Below, one piece after another: positions 25,103 through 34,400 of a stretch of DNA of 64,000 bases. How positions within the stretch are numbered: position 1 is the stretch's first letter; every line of letters begins with the position of its first letter. Source of the stretch: Winogradskyella vidalii. Lineage in GTDB: Bacteria; Bacteroidota; Bacteroidia; Flavobacteriales; Flavobacteriaceae. The notes under the pieces were generated by a model. That model saw only the letters and a program-made list of their open reading frames with translations, did no database searches and was not told the origin of the DNA. The DNA is taken from assembly GCF_013403955.1 (NCBI RefSeq), contig NZ_JABFDG010000004.1:309298-373297 (forward strand), in the 5' to 3' direction. The position numbers and the translations under genes are program-made.

Positions 25103-26457
25103 TGGCAAACGTATCGTCACAAGAATTAGGTAATCGCCGGATTGGGAAATTACTAATTAAGCAAGCCGTACCTGCATCTATAGGTATTTTGGTGATGTCG
25201 CTTAATATATTGGTCGATACTATTTTTGTAGGTAACTGGATCGGTTCAACAGCAATTGCCGCAATTAATGTGGTGCTTCCGGTATCCTTTTTTATTGCTG
25301 CCTTAGGTATGGCTATTGGTATTGGAGGGTCTTCAATAATATCAAGAGCTTTGGGGGCGAATAATAATGCCAAAGCTTTAAAAACATTTGGAAATCAGGT
25401 TACATTAACCATTTTAGTAACACTTGTTTTTGTAGCTCTTGGTCTGTGGCATATTAATACCATTGTACCAGCATTTGGTGGTAAAGGCGATATTTTTGAA
25501 CCTGCAAAAATCTATTACAGAATTGTATTGTATGGCGTGCCTATTTTAGCCCTTTGTATGATGGGTAATACCGTTATTAGAGCTGAAGGGAAACCTAAAT
25601 TTGCCATGTATGCTATGATGTTTCCTTCGGTTGGAAACCTTATATTAGACGTGCTTTTTATACAACTATTTGATTGGGGAATGGCAGGAGCTGCATGGGC
25701 CACAACAATTTCGTATGGTTTGTGTTTTTTATTTGTGCTTTGGTATTTCCGATCGAAACATTCCGAATTAAAAATTAATTTTAATCACTTTGGATTAAAT
25801 AAATCTATCGTCAAAGAGATTGGTTCACTAGGATTTGTAACCTTAACACGGCAGGCTATTGTTAGTGTTACCTATCTATTGATGAATAATATTCTATTTG
25901 ATTTAGGCGGTGAAACTTCGGTAACAGCTTATGCCATTGTGGCCAGAATGCTGATGTTTGCGTTATTTCCAATTTATGGTATTACACAAGGATTTTTACC
26001 AATTGCTGGCTTTAATTATGGTGCTAAAAAATATGAACGGGTTAGGGAAGCTATTTTTACGGCGATTAAATATGGTGTGTTACTAGCGACGATTGTTTTT
26101 GCGTTTTTAATGATATTTCCAGAATCAATTACAAGATTGTTTACCCAAGAGGCTAATGTACTTGCCGAAACACCATCGGCGATGCGTTGGGTCTTTGCAG
26201 CCATTCCAATTATTACTATTCAACTTATTGGGTCAGCTTATTTTCAGGCGGCAGGTAAGGCTATTCCGGCACTACTGCTAACCTTAACACGTCAGGGGTT
26301 TTTCTTTATTCCGTTGATTTTTATTTTGCCTAATTATTTTGGGGCTTTAGGGGTTTGGATGGCATTTCCAATTTCAGATGTGTTATCTACTATTGTAACT
26401 GCTTATTTTTTATATCGTGAATTAAAATTACACTTAAAGCCAAAAGTGAGCGTATAG
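25102..26457 (+). CDS. MATE family multidrug/metabolite efflux transporter
   Basis: 451 aa with about twelve membrane segments. Two homologous halves start PASIGILVMSLNILVDTIFV and VTLTRQAIVSVTYLLM, the usual MATE layout. It would export cationic compounds in exchange for Na+ or H+. Overlap with hemH suggests co-expression, and export of a porphyrin or protection during heme synthesis is an attractive but unproven idea. Confidence 0.9.
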   Translation: MANVSSQELGNRRIGKLLIKQAVPASIGILVMSLNILVDTIFVGNWIGSTAIAAINVVLPVSFFIAALGMAIGIGGSSIISRALGANNNAKALKTFGNQVTLTILVTLVFVALGLWHINTIVPAFGGKGDIFEPAKIYYRIVLYGVPILALCMMGNTVIRAEGKPKFAMYAMMFPSVGNLILDVLFIQLFDWGMAGAAWATTISYGLCFLFVLWYFRSKHSELKINFNHFGLNKSIVKEIGSLGFVTLTRQAIVSVTYLLMNNILFDLGGETSVTAYAIVARMLMFALFPIYGITQGFLPIAGFNYGAKKYERVREAIFTAIKYGVLLATIVFAFLMIFPESITRLFTQEANVLAETPSAMRWVFAAIPIITIQLIGSAYFQAAGKAIPALLLTLTRQGFFFIPLIFILPNYFGALGVWMAFPISDVLSTIVTAYFLYRELKLHLKPKVSV

Positions 26458-26671
26458 CGTTCACCCATTATCTTTTGAGTTGAAGCGGTTGTGTAGTTTA
26501 CGTTAAAAAAGTAAATTTTATTAAAGGTTTAATATTGATTAAACGAAGCTGTAATGGTTGGTAGTTGTGCCGTTAATTAACTTGTTAAGTGTGCAAAGAG
26601 CCTTTAGTTAAAGCTAAAATTAGTTCAGTAAAACGCATTTTTAAACCACATAAATTCACGATTTTTGCATC

Positions 26672-27223
26672 ATGGAAAACCTATACCCTTATATAAAATC
26701 CTTTCATCTCATTTTTGTTATCACTTGGTTTGCGGGTTTGTTTTACATCCCGAGATTGTTTGTGTATCAAATAGAAGCTTTTGATAAACCATCACCAGAG
26801 AAGGAAATTCTTGGAACACAACTAAAACTTATGGCTAAACGTTTGTGGTATATTATCACATGGCCGTCTGCTATTTTAGCGACTTTATTTGCGGTTTGGT
26901 TAATGATTTTAATGCCCAGTTGGTTTCACCAAGGGTGGATGCATGTAAAGTTGTTATTTGTATTACTCTTGTTTATATATCACTACAAAACTCACGTTTA
27001 TTTTAAGCAGCTTCAAAACGATGAGGTTAACATAACGTCTAGTTTTATGCGTATATGGAATGAAGGCGCAACATTTATTCTGTTTGCGGTTGTTTTTCTA
27101 GTAATACTTAAAAGTGCGCTTAATTGGATTTTTGGAGTTTTAGGTTTAATCGTTTTAGGTGTTTTAATCATGTTGGGCTTCAAGCTTTATAAAAATATAC
27201 GTTCTAAAAATCCGGAAGCTTAA
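26672..27223 (+). CDS. hemJ: Protoporphyrinogen oxidase HemJ
   Basis: 183 aa, four to five membrane helices. The UPF0093/HemJ signature is clear: FHLIFVITWFAGLFYIPRLF with its conserved His, and the HVKLLFVLLLFIYH segment with the conserved Lys. HemJ oxidises protoporphyrinogen IX to protoporphyrin IX at the membrane, feeding ferrochelatase. Genome pipelines often call this 'CopD family protein'. No HemG or HemY is seen in the window, so HemJ likely does this step. A 214-bp gap without visible features precedes it. Confidence 0.9.
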   Translation: MENLYPYIKSFHLIFVITWFAGLFYIPRLFVYQIEAFDKPSPEKEILGTQLKLMAKRLWYIITWPSAILATLFAVWLMILMPSWFHQGWMHVKLLFVLLLFIYHYKTHVYFKQLQNDEVNITSSFMRIWNEGATFILFAVVFLVILKSALNWIFGVLGLIVLGVLIMLGFKLYKNIRSKNPEA

Positions 27224-27366
27224 AAAATCCCCCAAAATTTAAATTCCAAAATGCCTATATTAGAACTTGAGTTTTTCAAAATAGGAATTTACACTTAGTG
27301 TCTTTGGATTGATTATTGCTATATTTAAATTTTAGAATTAAAACGCAGCCATACTATGGCATTTCA

Positions 27367-28821
27367 ATGAATATAAAACGTTTGTCCTTACGTGCTCGAA
27401 TAGTTATAAACATGATACTTCTGGTATTGGTGGCTTCGGTTTTAATCGCCGCAGTAACCATTTATCAATATAAGGAAGAAGCTAAGGATTACCATAAAGA
27501 GCGTTTAGAGCGTAAAGAAAAAGCCATAAAACAGAGTATAGATTTTGTGATTAAAGAAACAACGTACCCTGTTAATACAGCAAATATTCCCTTAATTTTT
27601 AAAGATGAAATATTTGAAATTGATGCGATTCATAACCTTCAAATAAACCTTTATGATTTAGAAGGGCAACTATTAAAAAGCTCAAAACGAACCATACAAC
27701 GCGATACAATAGGGAACTATTTAGATCCTGAAATTTTAAATATATTATCTAATACTTTAGAACATCGGCATGTTGTAAAAAACAATGTCGCCGGACATAC
27801 GTTTCAGTCCTCATACACCTACATTACAGATGAAAAGTTTAAAACCATAGCCATTTTAAATCTGCCATATTTAGAGAATGATGATTTTTTTAATAAAGAA
27901 CTAAAAGAATTTTTAACACGTTTAGCTTACGCCTACTTGGTATTAATTCTTGTCGCAATCATTTTTGCTTATTTTATATCTAAATTCATTACCCAGTCAC
28001 TACGAACAATAAGTGATAAGATGAATGAAACACGATTGGAGAAGCGTAATAAAAAAATTCAGATTAAATCGGCGAGTGAAGAAATTGAAACGCTAGTAAA
28101 TTCATACAACAGTATGATTGATGAGCTTGAAGCGAGTGCTGTAGTTTTAGCGATGAATGAGCGTGAGCAAGCTTGGCGAGAAATGGCAAAACAAGTCGCA
28201 CACGAAATTAAAAACCCATTAACCCCAATGCGATTAACCGTTCAGAGTTTTGAACGTAAATTTGATCCAACTGATGAACAGATTCATCAAAAACTAAAGG
28301 AATATAGTGATACGCTTATTCAACAGATTGATACGATGAGCTCAATTGCTTCAGCATTTTCTAATTTTGCTAAAATGCCTGCTCAAAAAAGTGAAGAACT
28401 TAATGTGGTACAAATTGTAAAGTTAGCGCTCGATATTTTTAATGAAGATAATATAGAATTCCATTCTGAAACCAATAAAATCATTGCTAAATTCGATAGA
28501 ACACAATTAATACGCGTGGTTACTAATTTAGTTAAAAATGGCATTCAATCTATTCCTGAAGATTCTGAAAACCCTAAGATTGAAGTCCGTGTATTTACAG
28601 ATATGGAAAACGTTATCATCACAATTGAAGATAATGGCGCAGGAATAGCAGAGGATACTAAAGCAAAAATATTTGAACCTAAGTTTACCACAAAATCTAG
28701 TGGTATGGGCTTAGGGTTAGGTATGGTGAAAAATATTGTAGAAACTTATAATGGAAGTATTAGCTTTACATCAGCGCTGGGAAAAGGGACTATTTTTACA
28801 GTTACATTTCCTGCGTCTTAG
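27367..28821 (+). CDS. Sensor histidine kinase (NtrY-like), no adjacent response regulator
   Basis: 484 aa from the ATG at 27367; a TTG at 27316 would add 17 residues of poor quality. TM1 lies at about 14-34 and TM2 at about 190-215, enclosing a periplasmic sensor region. A HAMP linker follows, then the phosphoacceptor His in KQVAHEIKNPLTPMRL and ATPase boxes N (TNLVKNGIQSIP), G1 (EDNGAGI) and G2 (GLGLGMVKNIV). The kinase core resembles NtrY/AtoS-type kinases. No response regulator gene flanks it, so the partner is elsewhere and the signal unknown. Confidence 0.92.
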   Translation: MNIKRLSLRARIVINMILLVLVASVLIAAVTIYQYKEEAKDYHKERLERKEKAIKQSIDFVIKETTYPVNTANIPLIFKDEIFEIDAIHNLQINLYDLEGQLLKSSKRTIQRDTIGNYLDPEILNILSNTLEHRHVVKNNVAGHTFQSSYTYITDEKFKTIAILNLPYLENDDFFNKELKEFLTRLAYAYLVLILVAIIFAYFISKFITQSLRTISDKMNETRLEKRNKKIQIKSASEEIETLVNSYNSMIDELEASAVVLAMNEREQAWREMAKQVAHEIKNPLTPMRLTVQSFERKFDPTDEQIHQKLKEYSDTLIQQIDTMSSIASAFSNFAKMPAQKSEELNVVQIVKLALDIFNEDNIEFHSETNKIIAKFDRTQLIRVVTNLVKNGIQSIPEDSENPKIEVRVFTDMENVIITIEDNGAGIAEDTKAKIFEPKFTTKSSGMGLGLGMVKNIVETYNGSISFTSALGKGTIFTVTFPAS

Positions 28822-29004
28822 AGGCTTTTGAAAGCAGAAATCTGATTGTTGAAATGTAAAAATGTAGTCTAGTTATTTAAGGTTTGCAATGAAATAAAGT
28901 ATACAGAACAAAGAAATGCTTCACCGCGAACTTTAGAAATTCTTTGAAATATAAAGTAACGAAATTCTTATCTTCGTAGGAATTAAAATAAATTGATTAG
29001 GAAT

Positions 29005-29030
29005 TGTCACTCTGAACTTGTTGAGGAGTC
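29005..29030. repeat. Possible interspersed intergenic repeat fragment
   Basis: TGTCACTCTGAACTTGTTGA resembles a short intergenic motif common in Flavobacteriaceae genomes (from memory). Only one clear copy is in this window, so repeat status is unproven. It occupies the gap before the enoyl-CoA hydratase gene, which otherwise shows nothing. Confidence 0.35.
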
Positions 29031-29049
29031 AATAAAAATACAATAAAAT

Positions 29050-29832
29050 ATGTCTTACAACAATCTTATTTCAAAATACTCAAACGGAATCACAACGATT
29101 ACCATCAATAGACCAAAAAAGCTCAATGCTTTAAATAAAGCTACAATACAAGAACTGCATGAAGCTTTTGATGCCGCAAATACGGATGAAGACACCAAAG
29201 TAATTATCATAACCGGAAGTGGCGAAAAAGCCTTTGTTGCCGGTGCAGATATTAGTGAGTTTGCCGATTTTAGTGTTGAAGAAGGTGGAAAGTTAGCCGC
29301 ACAAGGTCATGAGTTATTATTCGATTTTGTTGCAAATTTAAGTACGCCAGTTATTGCAGCAGTAAATGGTTTTGCACTTGGTGGTGGCTTAGAATTAGCG
29401 ATGGCCTGTCATTTTAGAGTGGCAAGTAGCAACGCCAAAATGGGCTTGCCAGAAGTGTCCCTTGGCGTAATTCCAGGTTATGGAGGTACACAACGTTTGC
29501 CACAATTAGTAGGTAAAGGCAGAGCTATGGAAATGGTCATGACAGCAGGTATGATTGATGCTGACAAAGCTCTAAATTACGGTTTAGTAAATCATGTGGT
29601 TGAACAAGATGAGTTATTACCACTAGCGGAGAAGATAGCCAGTAAAATAATGCGAAATTCTTCAGTGGCTATTGCAGAAGCTATCCATGCGATTAATGCT
29701 AATTACGAAACTGGAGTTAATGGTTTTGATGTTGAAATTGAAGCCTTTGGAAACTGCTTTGGTACTGAAGATTTTGTGGAAGGAACTACCGCATTTTTAG
29801 GGAAACGTAAAGCGGAGTTTCCGGGGAAGTAA
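29050..29832 (+). CDS. Enoyl-CoA hydratase/isomerase family protein
   Basis: 260 aa, standard crotonase length. The oxyanion-hole segments GADISEFADF and GGGLELAMACH are present, and both catalytic glutamates of true hydratases are visible (GGGLELA and LPEVSLGVIPGYGGTQRL). It would hydrate trans-2-enoyl-CoA in beta-oxidation or a related acyl-CoA pathway. No other beta-oxidation gene is in the window. The TPR-AraC gene follows 8 bp later and is probably co-transcribed. Confidence 0.93.
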   Translation: MSYNNLISKYSNGITTITINRPKKLNALNKATIQELHEAFDAANTDEDTKVIIITGSGEKAFVAGADISEFADFSVEEGGKLAAQGHELLFDFVANLSTPVIAAVNGFALGGGLELAMACHFRVASSNAKMGLPEVSLGVIPGYGGTQRLPQLVGKGRAMEMVMTAGMIDADKALNYGLVNHVVEQDELLPLAEKIASKIMRNSSVAIAEAIHAINANYETGVNGFDVEIEAFGNCFGTEDFVEGTTAFLGKRKAEFPGK

Positions 29833-29840
29833 TCTACTTA

Positions 29841-31547
29841 ATGAAAAAAGTAATTCTCGTTTTTGTTTGTTCTCTATTCATGATCTGTTTGAATGGTCAA
29901 GAGCGCGATACACTTTTTTTGAAATCTTACGATAATCTTTCTAGTTTAATTGATAAAAGCTATCTAGAAGACTTAGAGCTTGCTGAAGAGTTAATCACAT
30001 ATTATATTCAAAAAGCAGAGCGAGAATCTAATGCAAAAGAAGAAATTCGGGGGTTATCCAAGTTTATTGGTCTTCATATTAATTTAAGACAGTTTGATAC
30101 ATTTAAGGCAGAACAAGAGAAAATGTTTGCTTTAGCAACAACGAATCTTTTAGAGCAAGAATTGGCGATCAATGTTTATCAGCTAGGTCGCAGTTATTTT
30201 TTTCAAGGGCGTATTGGTAAATCAACGGAAATGCAAAATAGAGCCTTAGCCTTGGCCAGAAAACAAAATAAATTGGAGTTGGAAAGCACCATTTTAATGC
30301 AATTGGGTTATGTAAAATCTTTTGTTGGCGATCGGGAAGCATCTATAAAATATCTTAAACAGGCCTTAACTATAAGTAGGCGTAAAAACTTAGACCGTAA
30401 CGCTTCTACTTATGAAAGTAACTTAAAAAAAGAAACAGTTACATTATATTATTTGAGTCTGGCTTATATAAAATCTAAAGTAAAAGATTCTGCTAAAGCA
30501 TATTTAGACCAAGCCATTACCTTAAATAAAGTTGTAAAGGATAGTTGTCTTTCTAAAACGTTGTTTAGAACTCAAGGTGAAGTTAATATATTATATGGTA
30601 AGTATAACGAAGCACTTTCTGATTTTGAAACCTCAAAAACATATTGTTTACCAATAGGTGAATTGGAATCTTTAGTTTATTCCGGACTTTATGGTAGAGC
30701 GTATATAGGTTTAAAAGCGTATGCAAAAGCCCAAACAGTTTTACAAGAAGGATTAGATAATTATAAGGTGTCTGAAGAGGAAGAAGGCTTTATGGAGGAC
30801 CATTATAAAATGTTAGCTAAAGCTTATAAATACAATGGTAATATAGAAAAGTCTAATTTTTATTTTGAAAAATATATTCTTACCACTGAAGCACTTAATA
30901 AAATTCAAGATACAGTTGTAGGTGTTTTTAAACAGCAAGAGTTAAAGGCTTTTAAGACCGAATTGGATGCTATAAATTCTGAAAAGAATAACTTTAAATA
31001 TAGTGTGGCGGTTTCAGTTGTAATCATTCTTATTCTGTTAGTTTTTCTTTTTAGATTCAGTAGGCTTAAAAAGAAAAATGAAGCAAAATTTAAGGTGCTT
31101 TTAGAAAAGGTAAATACAGAAAACAATGTGGGTTCTGTTAGCGATGATGTAAAAGATGAAGTTCAAGAAGCTAATCCTTCGGATATAAATGAAACTATCA
31201 AGCGTCAGATTCTTGAAGGTTTAAATAAGTTAGAAGAACAAGAATATTTTTTAAGGCAAGATTGCAATTCTTACAATGTAGCTAAGAAAATAAAAACAAA
31301 TACGTCGTACTTATCTAAGGTTGTAAATTCTCATTACCAGAAAAATTTTAATGCCTATATCAACGATTTACGAATTAACTATGCCGTTTTAAAACTCAAA
31401 AATGATAATCGTTTTAGAAAGTTTTCCATTCAATCCATCGCTGAAGAAGTAGGTTATAAAAGTGCAGATTCCTTCACCAAATATTTCAAAAAGCAAACCG
31501 GATTAAATCCGTCGTTCTACATTAAAAAGTTGAATGCTTTAGATTGA
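29841..31547 (+). CDS. TPR - transmembrane - AraC-type HTH regulator
   Basis: 568 aa. A signal-like N-terminus (VILVFVCSLFMICLNGQ) is followed by about 330 residues of tetratricopeptide repeats. One membrane helix lies near 390-408 (VAVSVVIILILLVFLF), and the cytoplasmic tail ends in an AraC DNA-binding domain (SIAEEVGYKSADSFTKYFKK, TGLNPSFYIKKL). This layout is a Bacteroidota type of one-component transmembrane regulator: the periplasmic TPR part would sense a ligand or protein, and the tail binds DNA. A second protein of the same build is at 60419. Targets unknown. Confidence 0.9.
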   Translation: MKKVILVFVCSLFMICLNGQERDTLFLKSYDNLSSLIDKSYLEDLELAEELITYYIQKAERESNAKEEIRGLSKFIGLHINLRQFDTFKAEQEKMFALATTNLLEQELAINVYQLGRSYFFQGRIGKSTEMQNRALALARKQNKLELESTILMQLGYVKSFVGDREASIKYLKQALTISRRKNLDRNASTYESNLKKETVTLYYLSLAYIKSKVKDSAKAYLDQAITLNKVVKDSCLSKTLFRTQGEVNILYGKYNEALSDFETSKTYCLPIGELESLVYSGLYGRAYIGLKAYAKAQTVLQEGLDNYKVSEEEEGFMEDHYKMLAKAYKYNGNIEKSNFYFEKYILTTEALNKIQDTVVGVFKQQELKAFKTELDAINSEKNNFKYSVAVSVVIILILLVFLFRFSRLKKKNEAKFKVLLEKVNTENNVGSVSDDVKDEVQEANPSDINETIKRQILEGLNKLEEQEYFLRQDCNSYNVAKKIKTNTSYLSKVVNSHYQKNFNAYINDLRINYAVLKLKNDNRFRKFSIQSIAEEVGYKSADSFTKYFKKQTGLNPSFYIKKLNALD

Positions 31548-31563
31548 AATACAATCATTTTTA

Positions 31564-31585
31564 CCCTAAATTTATAAATTTAGGG
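31564..31585. other. Perfect 22-bp inverted repeat after the TPR-AraC gene
   Basis: Ten-bp arms CCCTAAATTT / AAATTTAGGG are separated by AT, 17 bp after the stop codon at 31547. No T-run follows directly, so it may be a weak terminator hairpin or a protein-binding site. The rest of the 219-bp gap to 31767 shows nothing clear. Confidence 0.45.
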
Positions 31586-31766
31586 GCTTCACTATAAAAA
31601 CGCTGTCAAACTACTTGTTGGTGTTCTAATTACTTTTATTTCAGTTAATTAGGATTTGTTTTTTCTGCCCTATTTTTTTAAAACTGGGTATGCTTCCTTT
31701 GTTTTACGCGTTTTTTTAAAGGTACTTTGGGTTCACAATCACAAACCAATTAAATCTCTTTTAAAA

Positions 31767-32165
31767 ATGAAAAAACGAATTATTTACATCTCAATCGCTA
31801 TGGCAATAGGTGCTTTTCTAGTAGGTGTTTTTAGTGCTTTTTATGATAGCTATACAGCTGATGAAATCACGGTAAATCAAATTGAAGCCTCTTTAAATAC
31901 GCATTGCCATTGCGAGAGCATTTCAAAGGATATGTATTCTAAAGGAGTGCAATATTCTAATGTTAAAGGGTTTTCTGTAGAGCATGTAAGTTTCAGTTTA
32001 ATGAACTGTAAATACGAATCCTTACAAAAAGAAGCCAATCGCATTCATCAATTATTGGTAAATGATGTTGAATCTCTAGAAAACTTCAACTTAATAAGCC
32101 TAGATATTATTTCAGAAGATAGACACGACACAATAACAATTAAAAACGGACAATTAGAAATATAA
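31767..32165 (+). CDS. Small membrane-anchored hypothetical protein
   Basis: 132 aa from the ATG at 31767; a frame extension upstream from a TTG is not convincing. Residues about 5-25 (IIYISIAMAIGAFLVGVFSAF) form an N-terminal membrane anchor or uncleaved signal. The rest is a small soluble domain with a Cys/His cluster (NTHCHCESISKDMYS) and one more Cys (LMNCKYES). The Cys-His cluster could bind a metal or form a disulfide, but I recognise no family. It lies 86 bp before a TraB/GumN gene on the same strand. Confidence 0.65.
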   Translation: MKKRIIYISIAMAIGAFLVGVFSAFYDSYTADEITVNQIEASLNTHCHCESISKDMYSKGVQYSNVKGFSVEHVSFSLMNCKYESLQKEANRIHQLLVNDVESLENFNLISLDIISEDRHDTITIKNGQLEI

Positions 32166-32251
32166 ACAGTATGGTAATCCTAGTTAAATTAATTATAGAA
32201 ACATTAATCACAATTTTATCCTAAATAATCATCATAAACAAAAACATAATC

Positions 32252-33121
32252 ATGAGAAAATTAAATCAAATTACATTCGTCATTGTTGTATTTATCGCAA
32301 CAACATTTAACATAGTAGCACAGAATAATACCAAAACTAATTTGTGGAAAATAGAAGGAAATGATATAAAAACATCTTATTTATTTGGAACCATACATAT
32401 GATACCGAAAAAAGACTTCATAATGAAAAACAAAGTGCAAAGTGCTTTTGATAGCTCTGAAAAAGTTGTATTAGAGTTGGATATGGACGACCCTAATTAT
32501 TATAAAGATTTTGTAAAATTATCAATGTTAAAGGAAGGCGAATCATTAAAATCGTATATGTCTGATGCTGAATTCGAAATTTTAAATACTTACTTAATGG
32601 AAAAGACTGGTGTGGGCGTTAGTAATTACAATATGTTTAAACCAATGATGTTGATGTCTGTATTCACAATGACAACTATTGGAGGTGAACCTTTAGAGAG
32701 TTATGAGATGAGTCTAATAAATATGGCTAAAACGGCTAACAAGGAGGTGAGTGGATTGGAAAACATTGCCGATCAGATTAATGCTTTTGACGCAGATCCA
32801 TATGATGAGCAAATAGATACTATAGTTGAAATGGTAAGTAATGGAAATAGTCAAGAACTCTATAACAAATTGTTACAATATTATCTTGCGGAAGATATAG
32901 ATGGTATATATGACTTTATGGATGACTATATGCAGGATGATACCGAAGGTGTGAAGCGTTTTCTCGACGACAGAAATAATAAATGGATTCCTAAAATAGA
33001 AGCCTACTCCAAAGATAATTCAGTTTTTTATGCTGTGGGTTGTGGGCATTTAGGAGGAGAGCAAGGAGTAATAAACTTACTTAAAAACGCAGGTTATACA
33101 GTAACACCAATAATAGATTAA
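32252..33121 (+). CDS. Secreted TraB/GumN family protein
   Basis: 289 aa, typical length. A signal peptide (ITFVIVVFIATTFNIVAQ) precedes the N-terminal motif TSYLFGTIHMIPKKDF. The C-terminal motif is AVGCGHLGGEQGVINLL. These conserved GxxH and GxxHLxGxxG elements define the TraB/Tiki fold, proposed to act as a metal-dependent protease. It shares the fold with the first 290 residues of the large protein at 20194. It is followed by a strong terminator. Confidence 0.92.
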   Translation: MRKLNQITFVIVVFIATTFNIVAQNNTKTNLWKIEGNDIKTSYLFGTIHMIPKKDFIMKNKVQSAFDSSEKVVLELDMDDPNYYKDFVKLSMLKEGESLKSYMSDAEFEILNTYLMEKTGVGVSNYNMFKPMMLMSVFTMTTIGGEPLESYEMSLINMAKTANKEVSGLENIADQINAFDADPYDEQIDTIVEMVSNGNSQELYNKLLQYYLAEDIDGIYDFMDDYMQDDTEGVKRFLDDRNNKWIPKIEAYSKDNSVFYAVGCGHLGGEQGVINLLKNAGYTVTPIID

Positions 33122-33144
33122 TATTATAATAAATAATCGATTTT

Positions 33145-33175
33145 AAAAGCCTTAATCTTCAATTAAGGCTTTTTT
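33145..33175 (+). terminator. Intrinsic terminator after the TraB/GumN gene
   Basis: AAAAGCCTTAAT / ATTAAGGCTTTT arms of 12 bp with a 5-base loop and a following T run, 24 bp after the stop codon. Confidence 0.87.
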
Positions 33176-33264
33176 GTCATAACTAAGTTTTTAGATAAGT
33201 ACCCAATAAGTTAAAACTACAATCCGTAGCAAGACCAGCTGTGTTTTCATACTAATTTTACCGT

Positions 33265-34341
33265 ATGATAAACCCCAAATCAGCTATAAAAGGACGAGGC
33301 GCACAGCAAAACACCCACAACCGTTTTTTTGACCTGTCTCACGAAGTACGCGATGATTTTCTGGAGTTCTGTCATAAAGAAGGAGAAATTGTAGATAAAA
33401 ACAAGACACAATATCTCAATGTGTTTCCAAAAACGATTGTCAATAAAGTAAAAAGTCCAGATGTAGGTATGGCATATTCGATGAATATGTATCAAGGTTG
33501 CGAACATGGTTGTATTTATTGTTATGCTAGAAATTCGCATGAGTATTGGGGTTATAGTGCAGGTTTAGATTTTGAAAGAAAAATTTTAGTTAAAAAAGAC
33601 GCTGCCCAACTATTAGAAAAACACCTTAAAAAGAAAAGTTGGAAAGCGCAAACCATTGTAATGTCAGGAAATACCGATTGCTATCAACCTGCAGAAAAGC
33701 AATTTGAAATCACTAAGCAATGCTTAGAAGTCTTCTTAAAATACAAACATCCTGTTGGTATTACTACTAAGAATGCGTTAATAATAAGAGATTTAGACCT
33801 GTTAAGGGCTTTAGCAAAAGATAACCTTATAGCTGTAAATATTTCTATAACGTCTTTATCTGAAGATACCAGACGGATTCTTGAACCTAGAACTGCAACT
33901 ATTAAAAAACGACTTCAGGTGGTGCGAGAATTAAGTGGTCATGGGATTCCTGTAAATGTGATGTTGGCGCCAATTATTCCATCAATCAATAGTCATGAGA
34001 TTTTACCAATGGCTAAAGCAGTTTCCGAAGCTGGAGCCTTAAGTATTGGTCATACTATTGTACGGTTGAACGGCGCTATCGGTGAAATATTTACAGATTG
34101 GATACAAAAAACAATGCTAGATAGCGCAAATAAGGTTCTGCATCAAATTGAAAGTTGCCATGGCGGTACACTCAATGAAAGTCGCTATGGTAAACGTATG
34201 TGTGGTGAAGGGCAGATTGCTCAACAAATAAATGATTTGGTAAAATTGGCTAGGCTAAAATATTTTAAAGGTAAAGCTATGCCAATACTCAATACAAGCC
34301 TCTATGAGTCCTATAAAGATGGACAAATGAAATTGTTTTAA
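33265..34341 (+). CDS. Radical SAM protein, PA0069/spore-photoproduct-lyase-like family
   Basis: 358 aa. The 4Fe-4S/SAM motif is CEHGCIYC (CxxxCxxC) in MYQGCEHGCIYCYARN. The conserved SGNTDCYQPAEK and TKNALIIRDLDLL segments match the PA0069-type group of COG1533 radical SAM proteins. It would cleave SAM to a 5'-deoxyadenosyl radical, but the substrate is not established for this group. It is transcribed alone and ends next to a bidirectional terminator. Confidence 0.9.
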   Translation: MINPKSAIKGRGAQQNTHNRFFDLSHEVRDDFLEFCHKEGEIVDKNKTQYLNVFPKTIVNKVKSPDVGMAYSMNMYQGCEHGCIYCYARNSHEYWGYSAGLDFERKILVKKDAAQLLEKHLKKKSWKAQTIVMSGNTDCYQPAEKQFEITKQCLEVFLKYKHPVGITTKNALIIRDLDLLRALAKDNLIAVNISITSLSEDTRRILEPRTATIKKRLQVVRELSGHGIPVNVMLAPIIPSINSHEILPMAKAVSEAGALSIGHTIVRLNGAIGEIFTDWIQKTMLDSANKVLHQIESCHGGTLNESRYGKRMCGEGQIAQQINDLVKLARLKYFKGKAMPILNTSLYESYKDGQMKLF

Positions 34342-34344
34342 ACC

Positions 34345-34374
34345 AAAAAAGTGAGCCGATTAAAGCTCACTTTT
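34345..34374. terminator. Bidirectional terminator between radical SAM gene and paralog 1
   Basis: AAAAGTGAGC / GCTCACTTTT hairpin with A/T tails on both sides, between convergent genes. A near-identical hairpin ends paralog 2 at 35719. Confidence 0.87.
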
Positions 34375-34400
34375 ATTAACAATTTAAAATATTTTAAAAT

